From contig CACAFI010000014.1 of NCBI GenBank assembly GCA_902531755.1, forward strand, positions 1-42,181: a DNA stretch of 42,181 nucleotides, read 5' to 3'. Both the position numbers and the translations under genes were made by a program. Below the pieces are notes generated by a model. It did not search any database. It had not been told where the DNA came from and was given only the letters and a program-made list of their open reading frames with translations. Origin of the DNA: an uncultured Alphaproteobacteria bacterium (GTDB lineage Bacteria; Pseudomonadota; Alphaproteobacteria; Rhodobacterales; Rhodobacteraceae). Below are positions 8,097-15,436 of the stretch, one piece after another (position 1 is the stretch's first letter; every line of letters starts with the position of its first letter).

Positions 8097-9104
8097 ATGG
8101 ATTTAGAAATTACCTTAGATCGGCTTTCAGAAGCTAAGTTTTTGCTAGCTGATGGGGCTACAGGAACTAATTTGTTTCTCAAAGGGCTATTGACAGGAGA
8201 CTCCCCAGAACTTTGGAATTTAAAGCAGCCTAAAAAAATTACCAAACTTCATACAGATTTTCTTGAGGCAGGATCTCAACTAATTCTTACTAATTCTTTT
8301 GGAGGCTCAAATTGTCGCTTGAAATTACATAACGCGGAAAAGAGAGTTACAGAAATAAACTTTGCAGCAGCGGAAATAGCGAAAGAATGTGCTGATAAAT
8401 TTCAAGAAACAAAATTTGTTGCAGGCTCAGTTGGACCAACGGGGGAACTATTTGAGCCTCTCGGGTTGCTCACTTATGATGATGCAGTCGAGATTTTTCA
8501 TGAGCAAATGGAAGCTCTGAAAAGCGGTGGAGCAGATATAATCTGGATTGAGACTATATCAGCACTCGATGAACTTAAGGCTGCACTAGATGCTGCGAGC
8601 CGAACTGGGTTACCAACTTGCTGCACTTTAAGCTTTGATACCCATGGATCAACCATGATGGGGATAGGCCCAAAAACATTTGTACGCTTTTGTGAAGATA
8701 ATAACCTCAAATCATATGGTGCGAACTGTGGCGTGGGACCCTCTGAGATGGTAGATACGATATTGCAAATAAAAAAACATCAAAATAACGATATAGCTAT
8801 CATTGCAAAAGGAAACTGTGGAATCCCATCTTATCAAGAAGGAAAAATAGTTTACAGCGGCACTCCTGAGATAATGAGCATATATGCTCTAATGGCATTT
8901 AAAGCTGGAGCAAAAATAATTGGTGGTTGTTGTGGTACAACGCCCTTACACATTCAAGCGATGCGAAACACGTTAGAGAAAGCACCTATTTCAGTAAGCT
9001 ATTCCATAGAAGAACATTTTGCACAACTAGGGAAACCGTGGCATGACACTGACAAAAGTAAAAAGAGAGTTAAAAGGTCTAACCTTCGAAATAGAAACTC
9101 ATAA
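8097..9104 (+). CDS. bmt: Betaine-homocysteine S-methyltransferase-like protein
   Basis: Zinc-dependent homocysteine S-methyltransferase of 335 aa (TIM barrel). All three Zn-binding cysteines are visible: Cys211 in GANCGVGP and Cys278-Cys279 in GGCCGT. The N-terminal LLADGATGTNLFLKG is the barrel entry motif. The length suits the bacterial single-domain Bmt/BHMT/MmuM group and excludes full-length MetH. Reaction: a methyl group from glycine betaine, S-methylmethionine or DMSP is transferred to homocysteine, giving methionine. With metY just upstream it forms a two-gene methionine operon; the nearby DMGDH-like gene would consume the dimethylglycine made from betaine. The methyl donor is not decidable from sequence, but context favours glycine betaine. 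Confidence 0.88.
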   Translation: MDLEITLDRLSEAKFLLADGATGTNLFLKGLLTGDSPELWNLKQPKKITKLHTDFLEAGSQLILTNSFGGSNCRLKLHNAEKRVTEINFAAAEIAKECADKFQETKFVAGSVGPTGELFEPLGLLTYDDAVEIFHEQMEALKSGGADIIWIETISALDELKAALDAASRTGLPTCCTLSFDTHGSTMMGIGPKTFVRFCEDNNLKSYGANCGVGPSEMVDTILQIKKHQNNDIAIIAKGNCGIPSYQEGKIVYSGTPEIMSIYALMAFKAGAKIIGGCCGTTPLHIQAMRNTLEKAPISVSYSIEEHFAQLGKPWHDTDKSKKRVKRSNLRNRNS

Positions 9105-9193
9105 ATATTCGAGAGCAATTTCCTACTTATAAGCTATTGATTTTTCGTCTATGTATCGTTAATAACATTGCAGCAAAATAGTTTGTTGTAAAA

Positions 9194-9961
9194 ATGTTAA
9201 AGATTTCTGAACTAATAAAAAGCATTTCCAAGGAGTATATTAGCGAAGTGACACTTTCGGAAGATTGTGAGATAGATTTAAATTGCCGAAACGCGTGCTA
9301 CATCATCAAAAGTGGGGAATTATTAAGCTATGGAGCAAATAAATTCACACAGCTATTAAAGACTAACGATCCTATAGGGGTGGCGGAAACAATTCTGGGG
9401 CGTCCAAATGAACTAAAGTATAGGCGCTATAAAAAAGTTTATCTTTACCGCTTGGCAGGCGACCCAGTAAGAATTCAAATTAATAGCGCAGGGCCTTTAG
9501 CAAAATCCATAATAAAATATAGCTTAAGAAGAATTTTTCAAGTTTCTGATGATGATAAAGCGCCTCTACTATTTGAAGAAAAATTTCTTTTAGAAAACGA
9601 GAAAGAGACAAATCTTAGAAAGTTTGAAGAAGGTACGTGGATTTTCAGAAGTGGTTTTTCTAATAATAGAATGTATTTCTTGGAAAAAGGAAGCGTGCAA
9701 TTATTTACAAAAAATAATAGAGAATTAGCTACTTTACAAATGGGAACATGCTTTGGAGAAAGTACATTGATAAGAGGTAAAAAACATAACAATAGTGCGT
9801 TTGCTTTGGAAAACTGTCTTATCAGGACAATTGATGAAGATATAATTGAAAAAAATTTGAAAAATGAAAAACCTCTTGTCCAGCTTATTTTATATTTGGT
9901 TCTAAGGCGAGCTGAGTTTATGAACTCATTAAGAATGACTGATGATTTTTCAAAGAAATAA
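9194..9961 (+). CDS. Cyclic nucleotide-binding-domain protein without DNA-binding domain
   Basis: A 255-aa protein with what looks like two cNMP-binding jelly rolls. A degenerate one lies at about 15-115 (CYIIKSGELLSYG, then DPIGVAETILGRP). A better one lies at about 145-225 (GTWIFRSG, YFLEKGSVQLF, LQMGTCFGESTLIRG). The segment FGESTLIRG resembles the phosphate-binding cassette FGExxLI...R. No helix-turn-helix follows; the protein ends about 30 residues past the second barrel, so it is not a CRP/FNR regulator. It could act as a cAMP/cGMP-responsive adaptor or have lost ligand binding. There is no clear ribosome site before ATG 9194. It stands alone between metY-bmt and a convergent HAD gene; function unknown. 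Confidence 0.75.
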   Translation: MLKISELIKSISKEYISEVTLSEDCEIDLNCRNACYIIKSGELLSYGANKFTQLLKTNDPIGVAETILGRPNELKYRRYKKVYLYRLAGDPVRIQINSAGPLAKSIIKYSLRRIFQVSDDDKAPLLFEEKFLLENEKETNLRKFEEGTWIFRSGFSNNRMYFLEKGSVQLFTKNNRELATLQMGTCFGESTLIRGKKHNNSAFALENCLIRTIDEDIIEKNLKNEKPLVQLILYLVLRRAEFMNSLRMTDDFSKK

Positions 9962-9981
9962 AAGGTGGTTTGCCTTTGGCT

Positions 9982-10701
9982 TTAACGCAAATTCTTATCT
10001 AATTTTTTCAACAGATCAGGAAAACTATCAACGATTATATCGTGATCGGGGTTAGGGTTTGGATCAGGAGGACCTTCTGCTCCCCATTCATCTGGTCGTC
10101 TTACAAAAGCTGTTTTAAAACCGACCCCTTTTGCCGCATCAAGATCAAAATTATGGCAAGCAACCATCAAGCACTGCTCTGGTTCTAATTGAAGACTCCG
10201 AGCCACTGATTGATAAGCTTCTGGAAGTATTTTGTATTTCTTTATACCCTCACAAGAAAAAACCGCATCCCAAGAGAGTTGATTTTTTCTCGCCGTATCT
10301 ATAATTATTCGATAACTAAGAATTGTAAATGAACACACCATATACGTTTCTCTAAGTTTTGGTAAAATTCTTGGAAAATCATTCCAGCACTTAAAATTGT
10401 GAGGTGTTTCGTATGCTATGTAATGAATATCCTCATTTGTAAATTTGGCTAAATTATGTTCCTTTATCAACTCTAAGAGTATGAATTTATGTGCATCATC
10501 GAAATTATAATTAGGAAGTTCAGTCTCTCCTAGATTCAGCATTGATTTTAAACTTCTTCTTCGAAGTTCATTTGCCAAAAATCCCCAGTCTTTGGTATAA
10601 TTATAACGTTCTCCAGTTATTCTAAATGCTTCTTTAAAGCCCGAATGCCAATCCAATATCGTGCCTCCAGTATCAAAAGTAAGAGCCTTAATGTTTTTCA
10701 T
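9982..10701 (-). CDS. HAD-superfamily hydrolase, type II haloacid dehalogenase-like
   Basis: HAD hydrolase of 239 aa. The nucleophile motif is LTFDTGGTILDW (Asp10, Thr14), motif II contains CSFTILSY, motif III KKYKILPEAYQ supplies the Lys, and ACHNFDLDAAKGVGF matches the SxNxxD region of L-2-haloacid dehalogenases. It ends with the family's RRPDEWG. Known reactions are hydrolytic dehalogenation of 2-haloacids or phosphatase activity; the 2-haloacid label often covers other substrates. ATG 10701 has AGGA upstream. It lies 27 nt downstream of the beta-hydroxyacid dehydrogenase on the same strand, so the two are probably co-transcribed. Confidence 0.85.
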   Translation of the reverse strand: MKNIKALTFDTGGTILDWHSGFKEAFRITGERYNYTKDWGFLANELRRRSLKSMLNLGETELPNYNFDDAHKFILLELIKEHNLAKFTNEDIHYIAYETPHNFKCWNDFPRILPKLRETYMVCSFTILSYRIIIDTARKNQLSWDAVFSCEGIKKYKILPEAYQSVARSLQLEPEQCLMVACHNFDLDAAKGVGFKTAFVRRPDEWGAEGPPDPNPNPDHDIIVDSFPDLLKKLDKNLR

Positions 10702-10728
10702 AAAATGTCCTACACAACCTAAACTGAG

Positions 10729-11580
10729 TTAATTTGCTTCTGGCATATTTTTTAAAGCTTTTAAAACTGATTTGCTCAACTCGCCGTTAACAAAATCGTC
10801 TTTCTCATTTTCATCTTCAAAAGCATCTACGTAGGCTAAGACGTCCTTTGTCAAAATTCCAATGGTATTATTGTTTTTAAAAGATTCTTTGAACCATTCG
10901 ATACTTTCTCTGTTAGTACCGAACCAGGTTTGGCCAGATGAGGTATCGATACTTTTGAATAACACATCTATATCCAGATCAAACTTTTGAGCCTGGTGCA
11001 AAACATGCCTAACGGATACAACGGAGCTTGCAGCGATAAAATTGTTAAGAACCTTTACCATCATACCCGATCCAAAATTTCCAATGTGATTGATTTGAGC
11101 ACCCATCAATCTCAAGAGAGGCTCAATATAAGCGAATAATTTTTTTTCGCACCCAACCATAAAAGTTAGCGTTGACTCTTTTGCAGCGACTGTTGCACCA
11201 GACATAGGGGCGTCTATTATTGTAATATTTTTGGGTGCCTTGTTTTTTATATCCATTAAAAACCTGGGAGATAGTGTTGAAGAAATTATTAGGATTTTAT
11301 TTGATTGCTGCTCAAATAAGCCAGCACTTCCCTGACACAACTCTATAGTATCTGCTGCATCTCTCACCACACTGACAATAACACTACTATCATCTAAAAA
11401 CTTCTTCTTAGAAAATACAAAATTATTTCCCAATCGAGATTTTTTGTTTTCTATATCATATCCTTGCGCATCAATATTTTTTGATAAAATTGAACGGAGC
11501 ATAGGTAAGCCCATATTCCCACATCCAGCTACCCCAATTTTCTCATTTAAAATATCTTTATTAGCGCTTTTTGAATTCAT
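10729..11580 (-). CDS. NAD(P)-dependent beta-hydroxyacid dehydrogenase (3-hydroxyisobutyrate dehydrogenase-like)
   Basis: A 283-aa protein of the 6-phosphogluconate/beta-hydroxyacid dehydrogenase family. The N-terminal Rossmann loop is GVAGCGNMGLPML, the substrate-binding signature DAPMSGATVAA lies near 123-133, and the catalytic Lys176 is in GSGMMVKVLNN. The length is close to the family norm of about 290. Such enzymes oxidise 3-hydroxyisobutyrate, tartronate semialdehyde, D-threonine or related beta-hydroxyacids. It is the first gene of a two-gene operon with the HAD protein and is divergent from a PLP ammonia-lyase 66 nt away. That pairing hints at a hydroxy-amino-acid or hydroxy-acid catabolic set, but the substrate is not identifiable. 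Confidence 0.87.
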   Translation of the reverse strand: MNSKSANKDILNEKIGVAGCGNMGLPMLRSILSKNIDAQGYDIENKKSRLGNNFVFSKKKFLDDSSVIVSVVRDAADTIELCQGSAGLFEQQSNKILIISSTLSPRFLMDIKNKAPKNITIIDAPMSGATVAAKESTLTFMVGCEKKLFAYIEPLLRLMGAQINHIGNFGSGMMVKVLNNFIAASSVVSVRHVLHQAQKFDLDIDVLFKSIDTSSGQTWFGTNRESIEWFKESFKNNNTIGILTKDVLAYVDAFEDENEKDDFVNGELSKSVLKALKNMPEAN

Positions 11581-11646
11581 AGTGTTATCCTATCAAAAAA
11601 AAGTGATAATAAAAACTTTGATGATTTAAAAGAAAAGGTATCAATC

Positions 11647-12624
11647 ATGAAGTCGACAGAAAAGCTTTTATTTGAACACATAGTAAATGCCCAGAAGGTA
11701 GTTTCTCAACATATAATCGAAACTCCAGTGGTTTACTCAAAAGTACTTTCAAAGGTCGTTGGTGAACAAATATTTCTAAAGCTTGAAAATCAACAAATAA
11801 CGGGAAGCTTCAAAATAAGAGGTGCTATCAATGCAATATCAAATCTTAGACCAGAACAGAAAAAAGCAGGGGTAGTAGCATTATCTACTGGGAACCATGG
11901 AAGGGGCCTTGCCTTTGCTGCTAAACTAATGAAAATAAAATGTATTATATGCATGTCGGAACTTGTCCCTCAAAATAAAATAGATGGCATAAAAGCACTA
12001 GGCGCTGAAGTGAGATTAATTGGAACTAATCAAGACGAGGCACAAGTTGAGGCCGATAGACTTTCAATTGAAAAGGGAATGACTTACATATCACCATTTG
12101 ATAACGTTGATGTCATAGCGGGTCAGGGAACGATCGGACTAGAGATTTACCGAAAGATACCCGAGGTCAATTTTGCTTTTGTTCCATTATCGGGTGGAGG
12201 ATTAATTTGCGGAGTGGCTAAAGCTTTAAAAGGCTTGAATCCAAATATAAAAGTGATTGGTGTCTCAATGGATAGAGGTGCTGCAATGTATGAATCTCAA
12301 AAGGCCGGGAAACCAATTTTTGTTAAGGAGGAGGAAAGCTTGGCCGATGCTTTAACAGGAGGTATTGGTCTTGATAACAGGCATACTTTTGACCTAACAA
12401 AAGAATTGGTTGACGATATAGTACTTGTAAGTGAAAAAGAGATTGCTCAAGGGATTCATCATGCATACTGGAACGAGTCTCAAATAGTTGAAGGAGCTGG
12501 AGCTATAACTATCGCATCCCTTTTACACAAAAGATTTAAAACCACAGGATCTTCAATAGCCTTAATGTGCGGAAGAAATATAAATATCGACAAACATTTC
12601 AGTTTGATATCTGCAAAGTACTAG
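11647..12624 (+). CDS. Threonine/serine dehydratase-family PLP enzyme (EutB-like)
   Basis: Fold type II PLP enzyme of 325 aa with the Schiff-base lysine in GSFKIRGA (Lys56), STGNHGRGLAFAA, and the glycine loop PLSGGGLICG. There is no C-terminal ACT regulatory domain, so it is catabolic rather than IlvA biosynthetic. The segment SLADALTGGIGLDN resembles the hydroxyectoine-utilisation dehydratase EutB and threo-3-hydroxyaspartate ammonia-lyases more than TdcB. It would deaminate a beta-hydroxy amino acid to a 2-oxoacid and ammonia. ATG 11647 is preceded by AAGG. It is divergent from the beta-hydroxyacid dehydrogenase/HAD operon, which may act on related compounds. EutB identity is a guess: no EutA, C, D or E was found beside it. 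Confidence 0.85.
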   Translation: MKSTEKLLFEHIVNAQKVVSQHIIETPVVYSKVLSKVVGEQIFLKLENQQITGSFKIRGAINAISNLRPEQKKAGVVALSTGNHGRGLAFAAKLMKIKCIICMSELVPQNKIDGIKALGAEVRLIGTNQDEAQVEADRLSIEKGMTYISPFDNVDVIAGQGTIGLEIYRKIPEVNFAFVPLSGGGLICGVAKALKGLNPNIKVIGVSMDRGAAMYESQKAGKPIFVKEEESLADALTGGIGLDNRHTFDLTKELVDDIVLVSEKEIAQGIHHAYWNESQIVEGAGAITIASLLHKRFKTTGSSIALMCGRNINIDKHFSLISAKY

Positions 12625-12647
12625 AGAAAAAGCTACCAGTATCTCAA

Positions 12648-14120
12648 TTAAATCAGCTTATTTTTTAAAGCTGCTCTATCTATCTTCTTTGCTGGTGTTA
12701 GGGGTAGACTTTCCAATACTGTAAACTCTGAAGGAACTTTATATGGCAACAAAGTCTCTTCACAGTGTTTTTTAAGCATAGAAACATCTAACTGACTTTT
12801 AAGCGTAATGAAAGCAACGGGCGTTTCACCGCTTCGATCATCCTGCTTTGCTACAACACACACAGAGGCAACATTCGGCAGAGACATTAACTGTTCTTCA
12901 ATTTCTCTAGGAAATACATTAAAGCCCTTCACAAATATAACATCTTTTTTTCGATCTGTTATGGATAGAAATCCTTCTTTATCCAACACTCCAATATCCC
13001 CAGTATAAATAAACCCATCTTTGATAGTCTGTGCGGTTTCCTCATTGTTTCCTACATATTCTAACATCATATGTGGTCCGTTCACCCGAATTTCTCCAGT
13101 AACTCCAGGACCAAGCACCTGCTTACCAGACTCTATGTCAACAATTTCAATAGTTGTATTAGGCACAGCCTTGCCAACTGATCCTAGACTAGTTCCTTTT
13201 TCAACGGTATTTACGGAAATGGGAGCGATTTCAGTCATGCCATAACCTTCATAAATAGGAATACCAACTCTTTCTTGCCAAATTTTATGGACGGCCACGG
13301 GAAAAGGTGCCCCACCGCCTGGACAAACCCTTAATTTTGGTACAAGTTTTTTTTCAAGTTTCTCGACCGAGAGCAAAGCTTGATAAATTGCTGGAGGACC
13401 ACCACCAAATACATTTATTTCCTCACTAATAAGTTTTTCGACAATTAGATTTGGTTCAAATGCATCGGGGATGAAAACTGTACCATATCTTAAGAGAGGG
13501 TTAGTTACACCAGTTAAAAATCCATAGATATGCGTAAATGGAGCAACTACAAGCCACTTCTCATTCGATTTAGTAGGCCATCCCCACTCCATCCTATCAA
13601 CCATCGAAAGTATACATTGATGAGAATGATTAACTTGTTTGGGAATACCAGTGGTACCTCCAGAAAACAAGATAACTCCTACGTCATAAGCTCTACAAGG
13701 ATTTTCAAGTTTTTCAATATTTGAGGGTTCTACATCTGAATAATCTTCCGTCTTTACAGTTAGATATTCGTATTTTGATAATTCTTTACCAGAGATTACC
13801 AAAGCTGGTTGCAAATTATCCAATAGCTTTCCAAGAGCAACATCAGGTAACAAATAGTTTAGTAAAGCTGGGGTATTTCCTGATAAAAGAACAGCAAAAT
13901 ATGTTAGTAAAAATTCAATAGAATTTGGAAGAAGGATCCCTATAGATCTATTTCTTATGTTTTTTTTCTCTATTTCTTTTGCAAGCTTAATGCAAGCGAA
14001 AACAAATTGTTCGTAAGAAAATTTATACTTTGATGATTTACAATATGTTACTCTTGGCGTATTTTTTGCTGCGCTCAGCAATAGGTCAAGTACGTCGGAA
14101 ATTTTTTTATTGTTTTCCAT
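12648..14120 (-). CDS. AMP-dependent acyl-CoA synthetase/ligase
   Basis: ANL-superfamily adenylate-forming enzyme of 490 aa. P-loop SGGTTGIPKQ at about 153-162, YEGYGMTE (A5), TGDIG and DRKKDVIFVKGFNVFP (A8 hinge), and the C-terminal catalytic lysine in PAKKIDRAAL. It activates a carboxylic acid via acyl-AMP and transfers it to CoA. It is shorter than the typical 510-560 aa fatty-acyl ligases and resembles 4-coumarate-CoA ligase-type enzymes. It converges with the PLP-lyase gene (23 nt between stops). There is no clear ribosome site upstream of ATG 14120. The substrate is unknown. Confidence 0.9.
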   Translation of the reverse strand: MENNKKISDVLDLLLSAAKNTPRVTYCKSSKYKFSYEQFVFACIKLAKEIEKKNIRNRSIGILLPNSIEFLLTYFAVLLSGNTPALLNYLLPDVALGKLLDNLQPALVISGKELSKYEYLTVKTEDYSDVEPSNIEKLENPCRAYDVGVILFSGGTTGIPKQVNHSHQCILSMVDRMEWGWPTKSNEKWLVVAPFTHIYGFLTGVTNPLLRYGTVFIPDAFEPNLIVEKLISEEINVFGGGPPAIYQALLSVEKLEKKLVPKLRVCPGGGAPFPVAVHKIWQERVGIPIYEGYGMTEIAPISVNTVEKGTSLGSVGKAVPNTTIEIVDIESGKQVLGPGVTGEIRVNGPHMMLEYVGNNEETAQTIKDGFIYTGDIGVLDKEGFLSITDRKKDVIFVKGFNVFPREIEEQLMSLPNVASVCVVAKQDDRSGETPVAFITLKSQLDVSMLKKHCEETLLPYKVPSEFTVLESLPLTPAKKIDRAALKNKLI

Positions 14121-14176
14121 TACTTAATTAAAGTCAGAAAACATGAACATTTCAATGGTTTTATTTTAAAATAATT

Positions 14177-14620
14177 TTATGAGTTTTTAAATTCGATTGA
14201 AGGATAGAGATCCGAATTCTCCATGTTCGTTCCCCATCTCCAAGTTGGGTATTTAGGTAGCCATAGAACCGTCTTTTTTCCTAAAGATCCCGAAAAATGA
14301 GCTACTGAGTTAGCTACTGTAATTACCTTTGAACAAATTGAAATCAATTGAAAAACTGAATTAATATCATTTAAGCAATCGCATACATTAAGCAACTGAA
14401 ACCCTTGTTTAGTTATTTGATTGATCTCTTCATCAAATACTGAAGGTTGTAAATTAACTAAAATAACTTTATCAGGATCTAATTCACTATATATCTCCTC
14501 CAGTTTTTTAGAACGCTCAGCACTATAATCTGGATTGAGACTTCGCCAACTTATCCCTATTAAATCCTTGCCAGCAAATTGAGCCAAATTTATCTTTCGT
14601 GAAAGTTTTGTTTGAAACAT
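14177..14620 (-). pseudogene. Remnant of a TPR/GT41-type glycosyltransferase, C-terminal catalytic piece
   Basis: A 147-aa frame matching only the C-terminal nucleotide-sugar-binding half of glycosyltransferases usually preceded by many TPRs. IGISWRSLNP, a short Gln-containing strand VNLQPSVFDEEI, DCLNDINSVFQLI, VITVANSVAHFSGSLGKKT and WLPKYPTWRWG follow in family order. The TPR array, the N-terminal half of the catalytic domain and the usual tail after the YPS segment are missing. No ribosome-binding site precedes ATG 14620, only a run of T. The adjacent 800 bp is non-coding. I read it as a truncated, probably inactive fragment left by rearrangement at the edge of the accessory region. A short functional protein is not excluded. 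Confidence 0.65.
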
Positions 14621-14702
14621 TAAAAAAAAAACAAAGTTTTATTCAATAACATTTTATAGAGCTAATGCGGCTTGCTAATATTCCTTTGACCAAGATACAC
14701 CT

Positions 14703-14766
14703 TAATCCTGAGACCCATTTATTAAAATCAGTTGCTCTCAAAGTAAGAAAGAGCTTTTCTTGGCTA
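14703..14766 (-). repeat. Decayed third copy of the tRNA-Thr 3'-end junction
   Basis: AATCAGTTGCTCT (14726-14738) followed by AGCTTTTCTTGGCTA (14752-14766) matches the junction at 19472-19484 and 19498-19512 exactly, with the same 26-nt start-to-start spacing. The flanking part (ctgagacccat against cccgacccact) is recognisably the tRNA anticodon/T-arm region but degraded. It thus preserves both the tRNA part and the non-tRNA part of the 19.4-kb scar. Confidence 0.65.
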
Positions 14767-15006
14767 ATCCTAGGGTATTTTATCAAATATGTGAGTATGA
14801 CTAGAAACATATGCTCCAATACTTCCACTGAGTAGCTAGGGAATAGGGTCATGATGGAGCAAAAAGATGCAAGGTCTTCATTAAGCTTTTTCTCTTTTAA
14901 AACTTCATGCTAAACTTTCGGAATAAAGTTTTCTAGAAACTAAATCCTCATAGTTACCACTCAGAGAGTGATAGCTATTCTTATAGATTCTAAGAAATAT
15001 AATTTC

Positions 15007-15129
15007 TCATTTGTTTCCTGCTCTGTAGTCATTAGCTTCTTGCCTTGTTACTTGTCTAAAGTACTCGTCTTTCCACATTTCGTCACCAACCTCAATCAGA
15101 AGCTTGTGTAAACCACTACCCTTACTCAT
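15007..15129 (-). CDS. Possible small protein, 40 aa
   Basis: A complete frame starting MSKGSGLHKLLIEVG and ending YRAGNK, with mixed hydrophilic composition and normal-looking codon use for this AT-rich DNA. It lies in an otherwise gene-poor stretch. No good ribosome site is visible upstream, and an overlapping out-of-frame ATG lies 8 nt earlier. It could be a real small gene, or a remnant of a larger mobile-element gene. No family recognised. Confidence 0.3.
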   Translation of the reverse strand: MSKGSGLHKLLIEVGDEMWKDEYFRQVTRQEANDYRAGNK

Positions 15130-15436
15130 TACGCATTTTTCTTATAATCTTGTATTATCAAACAACGAGCCATATCAACAATAAAATTCATGTATTTAAG
15201 TTATTTAGATAAAATAAGATCCAGATCAGTTAGTAGGAGTTGTCCCAGAACTAAGTTGGCTTTAAATTAGTCAATATAAAGCTTTAATAGTTTTCATCAT
15301 TGGAATATCCGTCATATAATTGGCATTGACAATTTGAAGTAATAGACCTTTGTTTTTGGTTAGCGTACTTCACATAGCTATGTTAGGATTTCAATTAAGT
15401 ACCTTCAGTGATTATTAACTTAATGGAGAACGAAAG

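Larger units (their letters stand above)
14621..15436. other. Gene-poor stretch with decayed tRNA-Thr-derived junction and one small frame
   Basis: No convincing full-length gene was seen in these 816 bases. They hold a decayed copy of the tRNA-Thr 3'-end junction (14703-14766), a 40-codon frame on the minus strand (15007-15129) and a 13-bp element CCCAGAACTAAGT (15244-15256) that recurs after the next gene. The last 100 bases must carry the promoter of the acyl-CoA synthetase at 15437. A 69-codon open frame at 14643-14852 covers the tRNA relic and has no protein-like features. Confidence 0.6.

Noticed and set aside
9982-12624. Complete hydroxyectoine degradation cluster around the EutB-like lyase
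   Set aside because: No EutA, EutC, DoeA/DoeB or Uehabc-like transporter beside it; the neighbours are a HAD protein and a beta-hydroxyacid dehydrogenase, so the specific pathway is not supported.
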